Part shown: positions 36,598 to 45,140 of the stretch, piece after piece
Position numbering within the stretch: the first letter of the stretch is position 1
Layout: each line of letters opens with the position of its first letter
Assembly (NCBI GenBank): GCA_963832715.1
Contig: CAWHVB010000007.1
Location: 124,001-188,000, forward strand
Source of the DNA: DATFVA01 sp963832715
GTDB taxonomy: Bacteria; Bacteroidota; Ignavibacteria; Ignavibacteriales; Ignavibacteriaceae
DNA length: 64,000 nt
Direction of reading: 5' to 3'
Notes under the pieces: model-generated
Databases searched by the model: none
Told to the model about the DNA's origin: nothing
Seen by the model: only the letters and a program-made list of their open reading frames with translations
Translations under genes and position numbers: made by a program

Positions 36598-38052
36598 CTA
36601 CTTTAGCAGCATTAACTTTTTAGTTTGAACAAAGTTTCCTGACTGCAGTCTGTAGAAATACAGACCTGAAGCAAGTCCCTGAGCATTAAACTTAATTTTA
36701 TACTGTCCGGGGGACTGAACCTCATTTACCAATACTGCAACTTCATTCCCGAGCACATCATATATCTTAAGGGTCGTCATCTGATTACCCGCAGCGGCAG
36801 TATTTCCAACACTATATTCAATTGTGGCTGAGGGATTGAACGGATTAGGATATGCATCCGCCAGATGGTAGCCATTGAGAATATTTTTCTCCGGTTTTAC
36901 TCCTACCGGTGCTGAATCATCATTAACTACCGTCAGTGTAGCCTCTCCGAGGTTGACAGCATCAAAAGTTGAACCGGCTATTATATATTCACTCTGTGAA
37001 ATATTAAGCAGGTCATAAGCCCTGTCTTCACCGCCGTTTTCTCCGATCGTTTCCGTCCAGAGTGTATCGCCATTCTCATCGGCAGAAATCAGGTAGTAAT
37101 TAAATTCGCCGGAGATTTGTGAATCAGTATTCGAAAGAATCATATAGCCTCCTCCGGGTTTGGCTACTATTCTTCTGCCTTCATCGTAGCCGCTTCCGCC
37201 GTAGGTTTTCTGCCAGATCATATTACCAGCCGAGTCGGTTTTTACGACATATGCGTCAAGCTCACCGGCTCCCATCGAAGCTGTGCTTCCGCAGAAGATG
37301 TATCCATTATCTGAAGTTTGAAGGGGGCAATTTGCTTCATCATAATCAGAACCGCCGTAGGTTTTTGTCCATAATGTATCTCCGTCTGCATTTACTCTTA
37401 ACAGCCATGCATCTGACCAGTTATACAAGCCTGAAACAATAAATCCGCCGTCATCAGTAGAATTTATTCCATAACCGGGATCATTTCCTGCGGTTCCGTA
37501 TGTTTTAAACCATACAGAATCGCCCGCCGCATCGATCTTGAAGAGAAACAAATCCTCTTCCCCTACGCTGACAGATTTTGTCCCGCCTGTTATAACGAAG
37601 CCGCCGTCCGATGCGGGTGCAATGGAAAGTCCTACATCTTTCTGAGGACCGCCGAAGTTCTTTTCGAAAATTGTGTTGCCGTCGTTATCAACTTTAACTA
37701 CATAGATATTTTCAAAATCATTTGGAGTATCTGTGAGTCCCACAGCTATATATCCGCTGTCAGGTGTTGCAATCAGATCAGCAAATACATCCATACCGTC
37801 ACTTCCAAACATCCTTGTCCACATGGTATCGCCATCGGCATTCGTTTTAATGATATAGCCGTTGCCGAACCTTCCGAGTCCGAATGACTGAGTGTAGCCT
37901 GCGGCAATAAACCCTCCGTCAGTTGTCATCTGAACTGCATCGGCTTCGTCGTATTGATCGCCGCCGTAAGTTTTATTCCAGATAATTGTCTGCGGAAATG
38001 CAGTGTTAACTAAAATCAGCACAAAGAATACCCTGTACAAAAGTACTTTCAT
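36598..38052 (-). CDS. Secreted repeat (delta-60-like) protein with T9SS type A sorting domain
   Basis: 484 residues from ATG 38052, chosen because GGAG lies six bases upstream and a signal peptide starts there (RVFFVLILVNTAFPQ). The ORF begins 12 codons earlier. The body is six to seven repeats of about 50 residues of the form 'DGDTLWTKTYGGSDYDEA...TSDNGYIFCGST', as in propeller-forming SBBP/delta-60 repeats common in T9SS cargo. The C-terminus is a complete sorting domain: 'AYPNPFNPSATIEYSV', 'IYDVLGNEVAVLVNE', 'SGLYFYRLQSG' and 'TKKLMLLK'. It is probably surface-exposed. Unlike the FG-GAP neighbour it is intact. Confidence 0.9.
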   Translation of the reverse strand: MKVLLYRVFFVLILVNTAFPQTIIWNKTYGGDQYDEADAVQMTTDGGFIAAGYTQSFGLGRFGNGYIIKTNADGDTMWTRMFGSDGMDVFADLIATPDSGYIAVGLTDTPNDFENIYVVKVDNDGNTIFEKNFGGPQKDVGLSIAPASDGGFVITGGTKSVSVGEEDLFLFKIDAAGDSVWFKTYGTAGNDPGYGINSTDDGGFIVSGLYNWSDAWLLRVNADGDTLWTKTYGGSDYDEANCPLQTSDNGYIFCGSTASMGAGELDAYVVKTDSAGNMIWQKTYGGSGYDEGRRIVAKPGGGYMILSNTDSQISGEFNYYLISADENGDTLWTETIGENGGEDRAYDLLNISQSEYIIAGSTFDAVNLGEATLTVVNDDSAPVGVKPEKNILNGYHLADAYPNPFNPSATIEYSVGNTAAAGNQMTTLKIYDVLGNEVAVLVNEVQSPGQYKIKFNAQGLASGLYFYRLQSGNFVQTKKLMLLK

Positions 38053-38197
38053 TTTTTTCTCCGAAGTTTTTGGATTTTTAACAGACAATTCTAAGGATTT
38101 AAGAGTTACAAAACAAACAAGCCGGAGCGGGAAATGATTAAAGATAAAATGGTGTGATGAAGATAATTATTCAATTAGCGAATTACGAATTAAGCGG

Positions 38198-38215
38198 ACC
38201 TGCCTGGCGGCAGGT
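38198..38215. repeat. GC-rich palindrome between T9SS cargo gene and nfeD-like gene
   Basis: Perfect inverted repeat ACCTGCC (38198-38204) / GGCAGGT (38209-38215) with loop TGGC, in a 180-base gap between two minus-strand genes. It has no T-run on either side. Similar GGCAGG/CCTGCC pieces preceded by 'AGCGGAC' occur at 39663-39692, so it may belong to a dispersed intergenic palindrome family. Confidence 0.4.
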
Positions 38216-38231
38216 GAATGAGGCATCTGAA

Positions 38232-39563
38232 TCAGCCTTCTACTTTTTCCTTAACTTTTTTCACGACAACTTTAACACCTTCAACCCGGAGTACGACAAT
38301 CCTGCTTCCCTGCTCGATGTATTCCCAATCAGCGACTACATCGACACGTTTCCCGTTAAACTCTGCTGTACCTGCTGGTCTGAGTGTAGTAAGCGCTACA
38401 CCCTCCTGCCCCACCAGTTCCTTCTCTGACGGATACGATACAAATCCCTGCTCAGCTCTTTCTTCATCTGCAAGAATAAGTTTATTAAAAGTTGAACTTT
38501 TGGGAAGGACTTTTGCAAGTATAAGGATAAGCACGAGGGCAGCAACGATTGCACCGGTCAGCTGAATGATAGCTACTGAAATAGCATCAAAATCCATAAA
38601 CGGACCGCTTGGCGTTAGAGATAGAAACAAGGATGCAAATATTAATATGATGCCGGCAATTCCTGTTATACCGAAACCGGGAATCACAAAAATTTCCAGG
38701 GCAAGCAGGATAAGACCAAGGACGAAAAGTAGTATATCCATTATGGAGGCAAGTTCAAGTATGTAGGATGATCCAAAGAACAAAGCAAGAGCTATTAAAC
38801 CTACTGTACCGGGTAATCCCCAGCCCGGAGTTTTTATCTCTGCAATCAATCCAAAGAAACCTATCATTATGAGTATAGAAGATACGATAGCATTATTAAG
38901 AAACTTGACTACTTCCTCGGCCCAGTTTTCATTTACTCTAACTATCTCTGCACCCTGAAGATCGAATGCTTTGAGAACGTCTTTAAGGTTGTTAACCTGA
39001 ACATCAGCTATACCATACTTCAATGCTTCATCAGTGGTAAGGGTGACAAGCTGTGTGCTGTCGACGATACCAGGTATTTCAATCCTCTCATCTACCATTC
39101 CCTGTGCTATGTCTGTTCTTCTTCCGTTCCTTTCAGCAGTTGCACGCATTTCCGAACGCATATACGACTGGTATTTCTCGCTCTGTTTGTTTCCCGATTG
39201 ATCTACTACGGTTGAAGCACCTATTGAACTGCCGGGGACCATTGCAATTTTATTACAAGAGAGTGATATCAGGGAGCCGGCAGAAATCGCCCTGTTATTT
39301 ATAAATGCTATTGTTAATATCTTAGTTCCGATTATAGCATCTTTAATTTGTGTGGCTGCATCAAGTCGTCCCCCGAAAGTATTTATCCTGAATATTATTG
39401 CATCGGCATCATTTTTTTCAGCTTCATTTACAACACGGGTAATGTATGGCGCCATACCCAGGTCAATTTCGCCATCAATATCTGCAAGATAAACTTTTTG
39501 CGCCATGGCTGAAGTAATTAAGCCTGCAAAGAGAAGCAATATTAAAGATAATCTGAATTTCAC
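38232..39563 (-). CDS. NfeD-family membrane serine protease (ClpP-class, with NfeD domain)
   Basis: 443 residues. Signal peptide (1-21), then a ClpP/SppA-like periplasmic serine protease domain (~23-220): substrate-binding 'NTFGGRLDAATQI', nucleophile Ser94 in 'AISAGS' and a candidate general-base Lys130. Four membrane helices follow (~228-340) and a C-terminal soluble OB-fold (~370-435). This is the long NfeD form (PH1510-like), which cleaves hydrophobic stretches of membrane-associated proteins and is usually paired with a stomatin/slipin gene. None is present beside it. Confidence 0.92.
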   Translation of the reverse strand: MKFRLSLILLLFAGLITSAMAQKVYLADIDGEIDLGMAPYITRVVNEAEKNDADAIIFRINTFGGRLDAATQIKDAIIGTKILTIAFINNRAISAGSLISLSCNKIAMVPGSSIGASTVVDQSGNKQSEKYQSYMRSEMRATAERNGRRTDIAQGMVDERIEIPGIVDSTQLVTLTTDEALKYGIADVQVNNLKDVLKAFDLQGAEIVRVNENWAEEVVKFLNNAIVSSILIMIGFFGLIAEIKTPGWGLPGTVGLIALALFFGSSYILELASIMDILLFVLGLILLALEIFVIPGFGITGIAGIILIFASLFLSLTPSGPFMDFDAISVAIIQLTGAIVAALVLILILAKVLPKSSTFNKLILADEERAEQGFVSYPSEKELVGQEGVALTTLRPAGTAEFNGKRVDVVADWEYIEQGSRIVVLRVEGVKVVVKKVKEKVEG

Positions 39564-40117
39564 TATTCTATTCCCTGATATTAACGGTTAAATTAATAAA
39601 ATTGAGCCGGATTTGCGAATAAATGAATTGAAGGATTTATGAACCCGCTGCGAGATCGGTTGGCAGGCTGAGCGGACTTGCAAATTGCCTGCATTAGAAC
39701 ATCGAAAAATGAGCAGGATATTGAAACTCAAGATTTTGGCAGGTGGCAATGGACTTAATATCCTGCCTGATGAAAATAACCATAACCTGCCTTCGCAATT
39801 ATCCGGGTAAGTTTATTAAGATTTATTGAGGTTGTTAGTGTGGAAGAAGAGCGAGGTCTACTGGTATTAGGACCGTAGTTAAGACGGTTCATCTCTGGTT
39901 TTGGTGGATAAATTGATGAATAATTGATCAAGTTTTTAGGAGTGATTAACACTATTGAAACTGCAGCAAAATGCTCATTTTCAACAAAATATTATATAAT
40001 TATTTGATCCGAAGATCAACCCGCTCCTCAGAAAAGGAGCGGGCGGATATCCTTTATCAAGAGTCTGAAATCCAATTTGACTGCTGAAGTGAGAGGAGAA
40101 CGGCAGGCATTCAGCCT
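39564..40117. other. 554-base gap with several hairpins, no convincing gene
   Basis: Lies between nfeD-like and ribBA genes, both on the minus strand. The one ORF (39755-39952, minus, 65 codons) has low-complexity composition, no ribosome binding site and no family I know. Structures include an inverted repeat GCAGGATATT (39713-39722) / AATATCCTGC (39757-39766), GGCAGG/CCTGC pieces at 39663-39692, a short hairpin around ACCGT/ACGGT near 39870-39890, and the double hairpin at 40004-40043. A structured RNA or a decayed mobile palindrome could explain it; neither can be shown. Confidence 0.4.
40004..40043 (-). terminator. Double hairpin downstream of ribBA
   Basis: On the minus strand the ribBA transcript meets a 9-base-pair GC-rich stem (CCCGCTCCT / AGGAGCGGG, 40020-40043). 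A second stem TTGATC / GATCAA (40004-40019) follows immediately, closed by a stable UUCG tetraloop. AT-rich sequence comes next. It is about 75 bases after the ribBA stop. The T-run is weak, so it may terminate or protect the 3' end. Confidence 0.5.
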
Positions 40118-41347
40118 CTATTCTCTTTCTTCTGCAATCTCCTGGAGAATCATATGGCCGAGTTTATCTCTCTTTGTCTTCAGGTAGCGTTCGTTATTCT
40201 CATTCGGCAATATTTCAATGGGGATTCTTTCCTCGATCACCAATCCGTAACCCTTAAGACCTACTACTTTTCTCGGGTTATTAGTAAGAAGCCGGATTTT
40301 TCTTACTCCAAGATCAAGCAGGATCTGGGCGCCTATTCCGTAATCACGCAGGTCGGCTTTGAAGCCGAGAGCCTCATTTGCTTCAACTGTATCTTTACCT
40401 TCATCCTGAAGTTCGTAAGCGAGAATTTTATTTTTTAGTCCTATTCCCCGGCCTTCCTGCCTCATATAAACCAGAATCCCTGCTCCTGCCTCTTCAATCA
40501 TATCGAGAGATGCATTCAGCTGGTCGTGGCAGTCGCATCTAAGGGAATGGAAGACATCACCGGTAAGACATTCTGAGTGCATCCTTACAAGGACGGGCTC
40601 AGTTTCTTTGATCTCACCTTTTACAAGTGCAATCTGTTTTTTACCATCAAGCAGGCTCTGGTATAAATGAAGTCTGAAGTGTCCATGCTGAGTAGGAAAG
40701 TTGATCTCAGTTACTTTATCAATAAGTTTTTCTTTGGTAAGCCGGAATTTTATTATATCCTGGACTGTACAGATTTTAAGGTCAAATTTCTTAGCAATTT
40801 CAGTAAGATCAGGAACACGGGCCATTTCGCCATTGTCTTTCAGGATCTCACACAAAACTCCTGCCGGTTTGAGACTTGCAAGTTTACATAGATCGACGGC
40901 TGCTTCTGTATGCCCGGCTCTTCTCAGTACGCCTTCATCGTATGCGCGCAGCGGAAAGATGTGTCCCGGTCTTGCAAAATCCTCAGAAGTTGAATTTTTA
41001 TCGATAAGTTTTTTGATTGTCAACGCCCTGTCTGCAGCCGATATACCGGTGGTGGTGCCTTCGATAGCATCGACTGTAACGGTAAACTGGGTACCGTGAA
41101 GGGCTGAATTGGATTCCACCATCAGGGGTAGTCCTAGTTCGTCAAGTCTCTTACCGTTCAGTGCGGTACAGAGCATCCCCCTTCCGTATGTAACCATAAA
41201 ATTAACTATATCGGGAGTAATATATTCAGCAGCGCAGACAAAGTCGCCTTCATTTTCACGATCCTCATCATCAACAACGATAATTACTTTACCGTTTTTT
41301 ATTTCGCTGATTGCTTCTTCCGCAGAACAAAATATCTTTGTTTCCAT
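40118..41347 (-). CDS. ribBA: Bifunctional DHBP synthase / GTP cyclohydrolase II (RibBA)
   Basis: 409 residues catalysing two entry steps of riboflavin synthesis. N-terminal RibB (1-~200): 'DDEDRENEGDF' (26-36) with the acidic metal ligands, 'ARPGHIFPL' around His129, and 'RAGHTEA'. C-terminal RibA (~207-400): the zinc site 'HSECLTGDVFHSLRCDC' (Cys260, Cys271, Cys273) and 'MRQEGRGIGL'. Both halves look active. No other rib gene and no FMN riboswitch is seen; only 37 bases separate it from yajC, so it is probably read from the tgt promoter. Confidence 0.97.
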   Translation of the reverse strand: METKIFCSAEEAISEIKNGKVIIVVDDEDRENEGDFVCAAEYITPDIVNFMVTYGRGMLCTALNGKRLDELGLPLMVESNSALHGTQFTVTVDAIEGTTTGISAADRALTIKKLIDKNSTSEDFARPGHIFPLRAYDEGVLRRAGHTEAAVDLCKLASLKPAGVLCEILKDNGEMARVPDLTEIAKKFDLKICTVQDIIKFRLTKEKLIDKVTEINFPTQHGHFRLHLYQSLLDGKKQIALVKGEIKETEPVLVRMHSECLTGDVFHSLRCDCHDQLNASLDMIEEAGAGILVYMRQEGRGIGLKNKILAYELQDEGKDTVEANEALGFKADLRDYGIGAQILLDLGVRKIRLLTNNPRKVVGLKGYGLVIEERIPIEILPNENNERYLKTKRDKLGHMILQEIAEERE

Positions 41348-41384
41348 TTTTCACCCTATCTGTTTGGCTAAAATAATCCGCCGA

Positions 41385-41705
41385 CTACTGAACTTCCTTT
41401 GAAACCAGAACAGTAGCTATAGCAGACCTTTCGAATTTCATTTTTACATTATCAGAAACCTGGATGAGAGCGGTCTTTTCATCGAGACCCGCAATTGTTC
41501 CATGCAGACCTCCGCTTGTTACTACCTTATCTCCCTTCTGCAGGTTAGATAATAATTTTTCTCTCTCTTTTGATTTTTTCTGCTGGGGTCTGATGATCAT
41601 AAAATAAAAGATGAGAAATATAGCACCGAACATAATTATGGTGCTTATAAATCCTCCGCCTCCACCGCCTTCAGCGGGCGGTGCCATTGCTAATAAATAG
41701 TTCAA
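41385..41705 (-). CDS. yajC: YajC, Sec translocon accessory subunit
   Basis: 106 residues. One membrane helix (~19-39, 'STIIMFGAIFLIFYFMIIRPQQKK') followed by the cytoplasmic YajC domain with 'GDKVVTSGGLHGTIAGLDE'. YajC joins SecDF in protein export; secDF is not in the window. The start is decided by ribosome binding site spacing: GGAGG overlaps the tgt stop and lies five bases before TTG at 41705. The first ATG (41687) is over 20 bases away. It follows tgt directly, the usual bacterial order. Confidence 0.93.
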   Translation of the reverse strand: MNYLLAMAPPAEGGGGGGFISTIIMFGAIFLIFYFMIIRPQQKKSKEREKLLSNLQKGDKVVTSGGLHGTIAGLDEKTALIQVSDNVKMKFERSAIATVLVSKEVQ

Positions 41706-42857
41706 TTATTCCTCCATTAAGGTTTTATTATTCATAGATATTTTTTTAACTGTATCATTTTTCCAGTCTGTGAAGTTTCCTTCTATAATATTCTTACGTG
41801 CTTCTTTTACCAGGTTCAGATAAAAGTGAAGATTATGAATACTTGAAAGTTCAAGCGCCAGAATTTCTTTTGAAGTAAACAAATGCCGAAGATACGCACG
41901 CGAATAATTCCTGCATGTATAACAATCGCATTCTTCATCGATGGTTCTGAAGTCCTCTTTATACTGTGCATTGCGCATCGACAGTACGCCTGCGGAGGTA
42001 AAAAGATTAGCATTCCTGCCGTTTCTTGTAGGCATAACGCAGTCGAACATATCGATACCTCTTTCAATTGCCTCAAGAATATTCTCAGGTCTCCCTACTC
42101 CCATCAGGTATCTCGGTTTATTTTCCGGCATAAAGTCGGTTGTAAAGTTGATAATATCGTACATAGTCTCTGCCGGCTCACCTACTGCAAGTCCGCCAAC
42201 CGCATAGCCGTCAAACTCAAGAGCAGTTATATCCTCAGCAGATTTTTGGCGCAGGTCTTTGTACACGCTTCCCTGTATAATACCGAACAAAAATTGTTTG
42301 TGTCCATACAGGGGTGAAGTTTTTTCGAAAGCTTCTTTATTCAGTACAGCCCAGTTTGAAGTGAGCGCCGTCGATTTAACTGCATATTCATACTCACACG
42401 GATAAGGAGTACATTCATCGAGCACCATCATAATATCCGGGCCTATGCTCCGCTGGATATTGATGACCTTTTCCGGGGTAAAGAAATGTTTGGAACCATC
42501 GAGATGTGAGCTGAACTCTACTCCATCTGTTTTCAGTTTTCTGAGTTCAGAGAGACTGAAAACCTGGTAGCCGCCGCTGTCTGTGAGTATCGGTTTCTGC
42601 CAGTTCATAAATTTATGCAGCCCGCCGGCTTTTTCAAGTGTATCAGTTCCGGGTCTTAAATAAAGATGATAAGTATTAGAAAGAACTATCTGAGCCTTTA
42701 TATCATTTATAAGATAAGACTGATTTACTGCTTTTACTGTACCCTGTGTCCCAACAGGCATAAATATGGGCGTCTCTACAACTCCGTGATCAGTCTCAAA
42801 AGAACCTGCCCTTGCCTTACTACTCTTATCTTTACCTGAAATATTAAATTTTAGCAA
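41706..42857 (-). CDS. tgt: Queuine/preQ1 tRNA-guanine transglycosylase
   Basis: 383 residues, TIM-barrel enzyme that swaps guanine-34 for preQ1 in GUN-anticodon tRNAs. Catalytic Asp93 in 'LTDSGGYQVFSLS', the second active-site segment 'VMPTRNGRNANLF', and the zinc site Cys310, Cys312, Cys315 with His341 ('CDCYTC' and 'SIHNLHFY'). Full family length. It is the first gene of the tgt-yajC-ribBA transcript; the 70 bases upstream separate it from the CBS-domain transporter gene. Confidence 0.97.
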   Translation of the reverse strand: MLKFNISGKDKSSKARAGSFETDHGVVETPIFMPVGTQGTVKAVNQSYLINDIKAQIVLSNTYHLYLRPGTDTLEKAGGLHKFMNWQKPILTDSGGYQVFSLSELRKLKTDGVEFSSHLDGSKHFFTPEKVINIQRSIGPDIMMVLDECTPYPCEYEYAVKSTALTSNWAVLNKEAFEKTSPLYGHKQFLFGIIQGSVYKDLRQKSAEDITALEFDGYAVGGLAVGEPAETMYDIINFTTDFMPENKPRYLMGVGRPENILEAIERGIDMFDCVMPTRNGRNANLFTSAGVLSMRNAQYKEDFRTIDEECDCYTCRNYSRAYLRHLFTSKEILALELSSIHNLHFYLNLVKEARKNIIEGNFTDWKNDTVKKISMNNKTLMEE

Positions 42858-42927
42858 AATTTATCACAATCGGTTCTTAAATCTACTATATAAACTATAC
42901 AAATTTAAGGGAAATCTGCCTTATCTC

Positions 42928-44178
42928 CTAAATCGGTTTGGCAGGAACAGTATCGTCGGCAGGAACAATGGTAAGTTTAACCAGGTCAATTTTGATGTTG
43001 GTTGAGCGCGCAATCAGGAAATTGAAATTATCGATAGTTACACTTTCTCCCTGTAGCGGAATTCTACCAATTTTACTTGTAATATAGCCCCCAATAGTCT
43101 CATAGTCCCCGGTAGGTATGTCGAGGTTATATTTTTCATTTAAGTAATCTATTTCCACTTTACCGCTGATAAGGTATGTATCCGAGGAAATTTTTCTGCA
43201 GATATCCTCTTCAACATCGTATTCATCTTTTATCTCACCGAAAAGTTCTTCAATAATATCCTCCATCGTCACGAGTCCGGCTGTACCCCCGAATTCATCT
43301 ACAACAATGGCTATAGATACCTGTTTGTTCAGAAATTCATTAAGCATCTCAAAGCTTCTTTTTGTCTCCGGTACAAAAATAATTTCCCTTATTATACTCT
43401 GCAGGTTCTGAGGCGACTTAAATATATCATACGCAAAGATAACTCCCCGTATATTATCGAGGTTCTCTTCATATACCGGGATCTTGGAATAACCTGATTC
43501 TATGAATATTGATATAGCTTCGTCTATGGTAGATTCAATATCGACCCCTACGATTTCCGTCCTGGGACGCATTGCTTCATAGACTTTCTGTTCCCCCAGC
43601 GCCAGCACTCTTGTAATAATCGTGCTTTCTTTTTTATTGACCACCCCGGCTTCGTGACTTTCATTTACAAGGAATTCTATATCCTCTTTACTAAAGAGGA
43701 AGTCGATATTTTCAGCCTTCATATTGGATGTCTGAGTAAGAAATGAAGACAGGGATGAAGTTATCCGCACGAAAGGATAGAAGATATAATAGACGATCCT
43801 GATAGGGAAAGATGTAAAAAGTACTATCCTGTCGCCCAGTTCACGCGCAAAATACTTCGGAAGAAGCTCCCCGAAAATGAGAATGATTAGCGTTGAAATA
43901 ATCAGGATGCTGAACTCGCTTAAATGGAAAGCTGCAGAAAGGATAACTGCACTTAATGAGGCAAAAGCAATGTTTACGATATTGTTTGCAATTAGTATTG
44001 TGCTGAAGAAATATCTCGGATTCCTAACGAAAGAATAGGCAGCTTTGGCGGCAAAGCTTTTCTTTCTTGCCCTGACTTCTATCTTTAATTTATTTGCAAC
44101 AACGAATGCAAGCTCAGAGCCTGCAAAGAATGCACTTACCACCACGAGTACCAGTAATATTATCAGCTGATCAGTCAT
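42928..44178 (-). CDS. CNNM/CorC-type transporter with CBS pair (HlyC/CorC family)
   Basis: 416 residues. DUF21 membrane domain with three to four helices (~3-25, ~60-85, ~90-110, ~125-145), a CBS pair (~195-320, 'MRPRTEIVGVDIESTIDEAI' and 'VVDEFGGTAGLVTMEDIIEELFGEI') and the CorC_HlyC C-terminal domain (~335-410). Family members move or regulate Mg2+ and other divalent cations. Start at the ATG 4178 bases into the 40-kb block (44178) leaves 80 bases to the next gene upstream on the same strand. Confidence 0.93.
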   Translation of the reverse strand: MTDQLIILLVLVVVSAFFAGSELAFVVANKLKIEVRARKKSFAAKAAYSFVRNPRYFFSTILIANNIVNIAFASLSAVILSAAFHLSEFSILIISTLIILIFGELLPKYFARELGDRIVLFTSFPIRIVYYIFYPFVRITSSLSSFLTQTSNMKAENIDFLFSKEDIEFLVNESHEAGVVNKKESTIITRVLALGEQKVYEAMRPRTEIVGVDIESTIDEAISIFIESGYSKIPVYEENLDNIRGVIFAYDIFKSPQNLQSIIREIIFVPETKRSFEMLNEFLNKQVSIAIVVDEFGGTAGLVTMEDIIEELFGEIKDEYDVEEDICRKISSDTYLISGKVEIDYLNEKYNLDIPTGDYETIGGYITSKIGRIPLQGESVTIDNFNFLIARSTNIKIDLVKLTIVPADDTVPAKPI

Positions 44179-44258
44179 TGACTAATTATTAATGTTTCAA
44201 TTAAAACTAACCATATAAAAATTTTCAATGGATTACAACAGACTCATGCATACAAAAA

Positions 44259-45137
44259 TCAAAAAGGACCATAAATTATTAATAAGGTAACCGCAGCATA
44301 TAAGATTACAGTTGCTATCATCTGGAGATCGGAAACGAGCATACGGGTAGTATTTTCGCCCTGTTTATTCATATATACGAGAAACATGTACCTAAATATT
44401 CCAAAAACCACGAAAGGAGTTGTATAAATAAGATTTTCTGTTTTAAATACTGTAATCGTTCTGTCAGCCACGGTATACAGAGCATAACAAATAATAACTC
44501 CTGCAGCGGCAATAGTCGCCAGCTGGTCGGCGAAATTAAGGGAATAGAATGCAAGGACTTTTCTTGTTTCTGCGGTTGTGCTCTCCGGCAGAATTTCCAG
44601 CTCCGAGTGTCTTTTCATCACAGCAAGGAAAAGAGAAATAAACATTGTAGTAAGTACAAGCCAGCTTGAGACTGCAACGTGGATTATTACTGCTCCTGCC
44701 ATAACTCTTATCAGAAAGCCTGCAGCAATACTGAATATATCGAGAAGGACAACGTGTTTAAGCTTTAATGAATAGAGTAAATTAATAAGGAAAAAAAGTA
44801 CAAGCAGAAGAATGAAAGAGATATCGGCATTCAGGCATAGAACTGCGGTGATAATTCCGAAAACTGCGGCTGTAATCATTCCCTGCGAGGGAGATATTTT
44901 ACCCGATGCGATCGGTCTGTTCTTCTTTTTGGGATGAGCTCTGTCGGCTTCTGCATCGATGATATCATTTATAATATATACCATGCTTGAAGTAAGGCAA
45001 AAAGCAATAAATCCGGTAAGTGAGGTTAGAAAATAATCGCCCTTAAACAGGTTTAAAGAGAATACCAGCGGAACAAAAACAAAAAAGTTTTTAATCCACT
45101 GGGGTACTCTTATAAGTTTTAGAATTTGAGTGAACAT
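44259..45137 (-). CDS. UbiA-family prenyltransferase, decaprenyl-phosphate phosphoribosyltransferase-like
   Basis: 292 residues with about eight to nine membrane helices. The first Asp-rich motif reads 'NDIIDAEADRAHPKKKNRP' (57-75). The 'DRxHPxKxxRPIASG' form is the hallmark of the DPPR-synthase branch of UbiA (5-phosphoribosyl transfer to polyprenyl phosphate), which makes arabinose- or ribose-type lipid donors. Quinone-pathway UbiA proteins lack it. It ends three bases from the mutase gene upstream. The role in this organism, perhaps envelope polysaccharide, is inferred. Confidence 0.85.
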   Translation of the reverse strand: MFTQILKLIRVPQWIKNFFVFVPLVFSLNLFKGDYFLTSLTGFIAFCLTSSMVYIINDIIDAEADRAHPKKKNRPIASGKISPSQGMITAAVFGIITAVLCLNADISFILLLVLFFLINLLYSLKLKHVVLLDIFSIAAGFLIRVMAGAVIIHVAVSSWLVLTTMFISLFLAVMKRHSELEILPESTTAETRKVLAFYSLNFADQLATIAAAGVIICYALYTVADRTITVFKTENLIYTTPFVVFGIFRYMFLVYMNKQGENTTRMLVSDLQMIATVILYAAVTLLIIYGPF

Positions 45138-45140
45138 TAA

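Noticed and set aside
39860..39905. tRNA-like ACCGT/ACGGTTC hairpin
   Set aside because: No acceptor stem, anticodon arm or CCA context could be built around it.
39755..39952. 65-codon minus-strand ORF between nfeD-like and ribBA genes
   Set aside because: Composition follows local palindromes and Ser/Thr-rich runs; no start signal and no family match I know.
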